From Actinomadura bangladeshensis (GTDB lineage Bacteria; Actinomycetota; Actinomycetes; Streptosporangiales; Streptosporangiaceae), in NCBI RefSeq assembly GCF_004348335.1, contig NZ_SMJW01000055.1, positions 1 through 37,205 on the forward strand: a stretch of 37,205 nucleotides of DNA, read 5' to 3'. This document shows positions 34,462 through 37,205 of the stretch, piece after piece. The notes beneath the pieces are model-generated. The model was not told the DNA's origin. It made no database searches and saw nothing but the letters and a program-made list of their open reading frames with translations. The first letter of the stretch is position 1. The number at the start of each line of letters is the position of its first letter. Made by a program: the position numbers and the translations under genes.

Positions 34462-34683
34462 ATGGCGAGGCAGATCGGCCCCTACTCCTCCGTCCTGGCC
34501 CTGGAGCAGCGCGTGGCGGTGCTGGAACGGCAGGTCTCCGCTCTGGCGGAGGCCGCCCGCCTGCTGGCCGCCGCTCTGGAGGGCACTCCCCTCGACTCCC
34601 CCGACGACACCGCGCCACTGGTGGCCAGACGAGCGCACGAGCTGCTCCTGCTGCCGCCGCTGGCGTCGGCCGACCCGCATTGA
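34462..34683 (+). CDS. Small helical protein, unknown
   Basis: 73 residues: IGPYSSVLALEQRVAVLERQ, then VSALAEAARLLAAALEG. This is a probable short coiled coil with heptad Leu/Val/Ala, followed by an acidic turn and a final helix RRAHELLLLPP. No family recognised. AAAGGAG lies seven bases before the ATG at 34462. It sits 27 nt ahead of a USP gene and is probably co-transcribed with it. A 175-nt gap (34287-34461) separates it from the Rv1733c-like gene. It could be a small adaptor or dimerising peptide; this is not supported beyond the predicted helix. Confidence 0.6.
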   Translation: MARQIGPYSSVLALEQRVAVLERQVSALAEAARLLAAALEGTPLDSPDDTAPLVARRAHELLLLPPLASADPH

Positions 34684-34710
34684 CGGACCCCCACCCCAAG
34701 GAGACGCACC

Positions 34711-35586
34711 ATGTCCGCCCAACGAACGAAAGTCCTCGTCGGAGTCGACGGCTCCGCTCACTCCGACCACGCCATCGACTGGGCCGCGGACGAGGCCGCA
34801 CGGTTCGGCAAGACCCTGAACCTCGTCCACGTCGTGGAGACGGCCACCCTCGACCTGCCGGGACGCACGACCGACGGCATCTCCGAAGCACTCGTCCAGG
34901 CGGCGACCCGGACCCTGCAGGACGGACGCGCCCGCGCGCTGAAGCGGCAACCGGAACTCACGGTCGAGACCATGGTCGTCCACGAGCGGAACGTACCGGC
35001 CGGGCTGCGGCAGTACGCCGGCGACGCCGCCGAGACCGTGGTCGGATACCGCGGCCGCGGCGGATTCGCCGGGCTGCTGCTCGGCTCCACCGCCCTGCGC
35101 CTGGCCGGCCACTACCCCGGCCCGGTGACCGTCGTCCGCGACCACCACCACGACCCGGACCACGACCAGAATCACGACGCGGCCGGCGACATCGTGGCCG
35201 GCATCGACCTGGCCGAAGACCCCGGACCCGTGCTCGACCACGCGTTCGCCGCGGCCGCCGCACGCGGCGTACGGCTGCGGGTGCTGCACGCCCGGCATCC
35301 CGCGCCGCCCACCGCCGCGCCGGGCGTGGACCTGCAGATCACCGCCAACACCCTGCACGAGCAGCTGACCACCGCGCTGGCCCCCTGGCGCAGCCGCCAC
35401 CCCGACGTCAAGGTCGTCGAGGACCTCGTCATCGGCCACCCCGTCGAGATGCTCGCCCTGGCCTCGGCCGGCGCCGGCCTGCTCGTCGTCGGCTCCCGGG
35501 GACGCTCGTTCCCGCTCGGCTCGGTCAGCCACGGCGTCATCCACCATGCCCGCTGCCCCATCGCGGTGGTCCGCCCGTACGAGTGA
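34711..35586 (+). CDS. Universal stress protein, tandem domains with a His/Asp-rich linker
   Basis: 291 residues. Domain 1 has KVLVGVDGSAHSDHAIDWAA and VVGYRGRGGFAGLLLGSTA. Domain 2 ends LLVVGSRGRSFPLGSVSHGV and PIAVVRPYE, a shortened glycine motif without the second GG. Between them residues 144-156 read RDHHHDPDHDQNH, five His-rich positions with Asp that could bind Ni, Zn or Cu; the other USPs here lack this. AAGGAG lies upstream of the ATG at 34711. It is in a plus-strand group with the small helical protein and a PNPOx-like gene. ATP binding is likely at least in domain 1; metal binding is inference. Confidence 0.9.
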   Translation: MSAQRTKVLVGVDGSAHSDHAIDWAADEAARFGKTLNLVHVVETATLDLPGRTTDGISEALVQAATRTLQDGRARALKRQPELTVETMVVHERNVPAGLRQYAGDAAETVVGYRGRGGFAGLLLGSTALRLAGHYPGPVTVVRDHHHDPDHDQNHDAAGDIVAGIDLAEDPGPVLDHAFAAAAARGVRLRVLHARHPAPPTAAPGVDLQITANTLHEQLTTALAPWRSRHPDVKVVEDLVIGHPVEMLALASAGAGLLVVGSRGRSFPLGSVSHGVIHHARCPIAVVRPYE

Positions 35587-35668
35587 CCGCCGCTTTCCTG
35601 GCGCCGGACGCCGCATGCCCGCATCGGACCCACCGGGGCGGGCATCGGCTCTTCATGGAGGAGGGCTC

Positions 35669-36121
35669 ATGAGCGACGAACTGCAGTATGTCGATCCGGC
35701 CGCCTGCCTGGCGCTCATCGATCGGGTGACCGTGGGCCGGATCGCGTGGTCCGAGGACGACGGGACCGTCACCATCCTGCCGGTCAACTTCGTCATGGAC
35801 GGCGAAGCCCTCGTCTTCACCACCGCCCCCGGCGCCAAACTCGACGCCGTCCGCGGCGGACGCCCGCTCACCTTCGAAGCCGACGACCTCGAACCGGCGC
35901 TCAGGACCGCATGGAGCGTCCTCATCACCGGCCAGGCCGAGATCGTCACCGACCCGGACGAGACGGAACGCCTCCGGACACTGCCCCTCACCCCGTGGAT
36001 CCGTTCCCCCGAGGATCTCTTCGTACGGCTCACTCCCCGTCAGATCAGCGGCCGCCGCCTCCCCCTGCATCCCGGCGGAGTCACGACGGAGCACATCGAC
36101 CCCGCAGACGAATCCCCGTGA
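35669..36121 (+). CDS. Pyridoxamine 5'-phosphate oxidase-fold protein
   Basis: 150 residues. The split beta-barrel pattern is clear: ACLALIDRVTVGRIAWSEDD, then TILPVNFVMDGEALVFTTAP, GAKLDAVRGGRPLTFEADDL and AWSVLITGQAEIV. These are the PNPOx-like (DUF/Pyridox_ox_2) proteins that bind FMN, F420 or heme; the cofactor cannot be told here. Similar proteins (for example Rv3129) occur in the M. tuberculosis DosR regulon. The ATG at 35669 follows GGAGGAGGG. It is the last gene of the plus-strand group, 82 nt after the USP, and converges on the CNBD gene at 36174. Confidence 0.88.
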   Translation: MSDELQYVDPAACLALIDRVTVGRIAWSEDDGTVTILPVNFVMDGEALVFTTAPGAKLDAVRGGRPLTFEADDLEPALRTAWSVLITGQAEIVTDPDETERLRTLPLTPWIRSPEDLFVRLTPRQISGRRLPLHPGGVTTEHIDPADESP

Positions 36122-36173
36122 TCGCGAGCGCCGGGCCGGCTCGCTCGATCGCCGCGGAGGCGATCGTCACGTC

Positions 36174-36653
36174 CTAGAGGGCATCGCGACCGGGGACGGC
36201 CTCGGAGAGGTCGGTCAGCCGTGCCTGGGTCGCTTCCAGTCGTTCCACGACCAGCCCGGCGAAGCGGCGCGTCAGCTCATAGCCCATCGAGGGGTCGACG
36301 GCGCAGAGTGTCCGGACGAGGCGCCCGTCGAACTCGATGGCCCGCACGGGCGTGGCCGCGACACCCCCGAAATGCCATCGGTAGGGACGGAACAGCCACG
36401 ACCAGCCCAGCACGGAACCCGTACCGAAGGTGTCGATGACGACCGGGCCGCGGTCCGGCACGTGCAAGTCGACGATCACGGTTCCCTCCCGCACCAGCCA
36501 GAACCGTTCCGCCGGATCGGATTCACCGAAGATGCGCCTTGCCGCCGGGAACTCGGTGAACCGGGCGGCGGTCGCCAGCCTGCGCAGGCCGGTGCCCTTC
36601 ATGCCGTTCAAGAACGGTTCACGCGCGAGATCGGCACCGGTCACCGTGCCCAC
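36174..36653 (-). CDS. Orphan cyclic-nucleotide-binding-domain protein, second copy
   Basis: About 159 residues: REPFLNGMKGTGLRRLATAA, then RRIFGESDPAERFWLVREGTVIVDL, GSVLGWSWLFRPYRWHFGGV and VVERLEATQARLTDLSEA. It is clearly paralogous to the CNBD protein in the hydrogenase operon, sharing the unusual LGWSWLF motif in place of a phosphate-binding cassette, and has no HTH. The start is uncertain: GTG codons at 36662, 36653 and 36644 all precede the conserved part. I use 36653, which has GAGGGGG at a fair distance. It lies 53 nt after the partial USP gene on the same strand and is probably co-transcribed with it. Confidence 0.78.
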   Translation of the reverse strand: MGTVTGADLAREPFLNGMKGTGLRRLATAARFTEFPAARRIFGESDPAERFWLVREGTVIVDLHVPDRGPVVIDTFGTGSVLGWSWLFRPYRWHFGGVAATPVRAIEFDGRLVRTLCAVDPSMGYELTRRFAGLVVERLEATQARLTDLSEAVPGRDAL

Positions 36654-36705
36654 CCGGTCCACCCCCTCGCACGCTCTTGGCCCTCGGCCCCTCCGCACGC
36701 CGCCT

Positions 36706-37205
36706 TCACCGGTCGCGGCCCGGCACAACGGCCACCGTGCACGGAGCATGCTTGAGCAGCGCATCACTGGTCGCGCCGAGGGTCAGCGACTCCACGACCC
36801 CCGTGCCGCGCGCACCCACCACCGTCAAGGCCGCGTCCCCGGCCGCCTCCAGCAGCGCCTCGCGCGGCGACTTCAGCACCAGCGACGTCGTCGCCTGGAC
36901 GTGGGGGTACTTCACCCGCCAAGGCGCCACCGCGCGTTCCAGCACGGCACCGCACACCCGGCGCAGCGCATCCTCATCACCGAACAGCGACAAATCCCCA
37001 CCCGGCGCCGCACCCGGCTCCCAGCAGCCATAGACCGCCCGCAGCCGCCAGCCGCGCAGCGCCGCCTCCTCGAACCCGAACCCCAGCGCCGCATCACCAC
37101 CGGACGAACCGTCCACCCCGACCACCACCAGCCCATCACGCGGCGCCGCCGACCGCACCACCACCACCGGCCGATCCGCCCTGGCCGGCACCCGCAGCGC
37201 CACCG
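36706..37205 (-). CDS. Universal stress protein, C-terminal part (cut by window end)
   Basis: At least 165 codons. The first visible residues (VALRVPARADRPVVVVRS) are the end of an N-terminal UspA domain, so the gene starts beyond the window. A complete second domain follows: GLVVVGVDGSSGGDAALGFG, then VKYPHVQATTSLVLKSPREA, TVVGARGTGVVESLTLGATS and CTVAVVPGRDR. The glycine motif is intact as GARG-x9-GA. It is probably a tandem-domain USP like three others here. The promoter is outside the window, so box control cannot be judged. Confidence 0.88.
   Translation of the reverse strand, partial: VALRVPARADRPVVVVRSAAPRDGLVVVGVDGSSGGDAALGFGFEEAALRGWRLRAVYGCWEPGAAPGGDLSLFGDEDALRRVCGAVLERAVAPWRVKYPHVQATTSLVLKSPREALLEAAGDAALTVVGARGTGVVESLTLGATSDALLKHAPCTVAVVPGRDR

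Overview
The window is very GC-rich, with almost wall-to-wall overlapping ORFs and GGAGG-type ribosome binding sites. Its gene families are those of Actinomycetota. My best guess is a Streptosporangiales-type filamentous actinomycete, but nothing in the window fixes the genus. Almost every gene belongs to a family known from hypoxia or dormancy (DosR/DevR) regulons of mycobacteria: universal stress proteins (five loci), two DUF1876 proteins (Rv1738-like), an Acg-type nitroreductase, an Rv1733c-like membrane protein, a nicotinate phosphoribosyltransferase (PncB2-like), a PNPOx-fold protein and a group 3b [NiFe]-hydrogenase. A palindromic box, GGGAC-N4-GTCCC, has the half-sites and spacing of the core mycobacterial DosR box. 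It recurs in nearly every promoter region, usually 62-98 nt upstream of the first start codon. No DosR or DosS gene lies in the window.

Layout. 1-1865 (minus): the 5' part of a family-2 glycosyltransferase, a small membrane protein, DUF1876 and a tandem USP. 2172-9212 (plus): one tightly overlapped hydrogenase operon, hypC - EamA transporter - DUF6390-like - orphan CNBD protein - hyhG - hyhS - hyhL - maturation protease - hyhB. 9276-14733 (minus): acetyl-CoA synthetase - E1alpha - E1beta - E2 - acyl carrier protein. 14836-21985 (minus): USP, an unknown helical protein, Acg-type nitroreductase, pyruvate phosphate dikinase, DUF1876 and a secreted HAF-repeat protein. 22089-30158 (minus): a complete V/A-type ATPase operon (stalk G/H, C, I, K, F, E, A, B, D) followed by a translationally coupled USP and a small DosS-like helix protein. 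30309-31664 (plus): nicotinate phosphoribosyltransferase, divergent from the ATPase. 31694-33449 (minus): SRPBCC protein, DUF1918 and an N-terminally short class I aldolase. 33708-36121 (plus): Rv1733c-like protein, a small helical protein, tandem USP and PNPOx-like protein. 36174-37205 (minus): a second orphan CNBD protein and a partial USP.

Taken together this reads as a low-oxygen energy island. PPDK, the PDH-type complex and acetyl-CoA synthetase handle pyruvate and acetyl-CoA. The bidirectional hydrogenase can dispose of reductant as H2, and nicotinate phosphoribosyltransferase salvages NAD precursors. The compact V-type ATPase can couple ATP and proton gradient when respiration stops. 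The ATPase is the least expected element. It appears to be under the same box, ends in a USP, and has shortened subunits A, I and F. One apparent frameshift sits in its peripheral-stalk gene. All regulatory and physiological statements are inferences from sequence and context.
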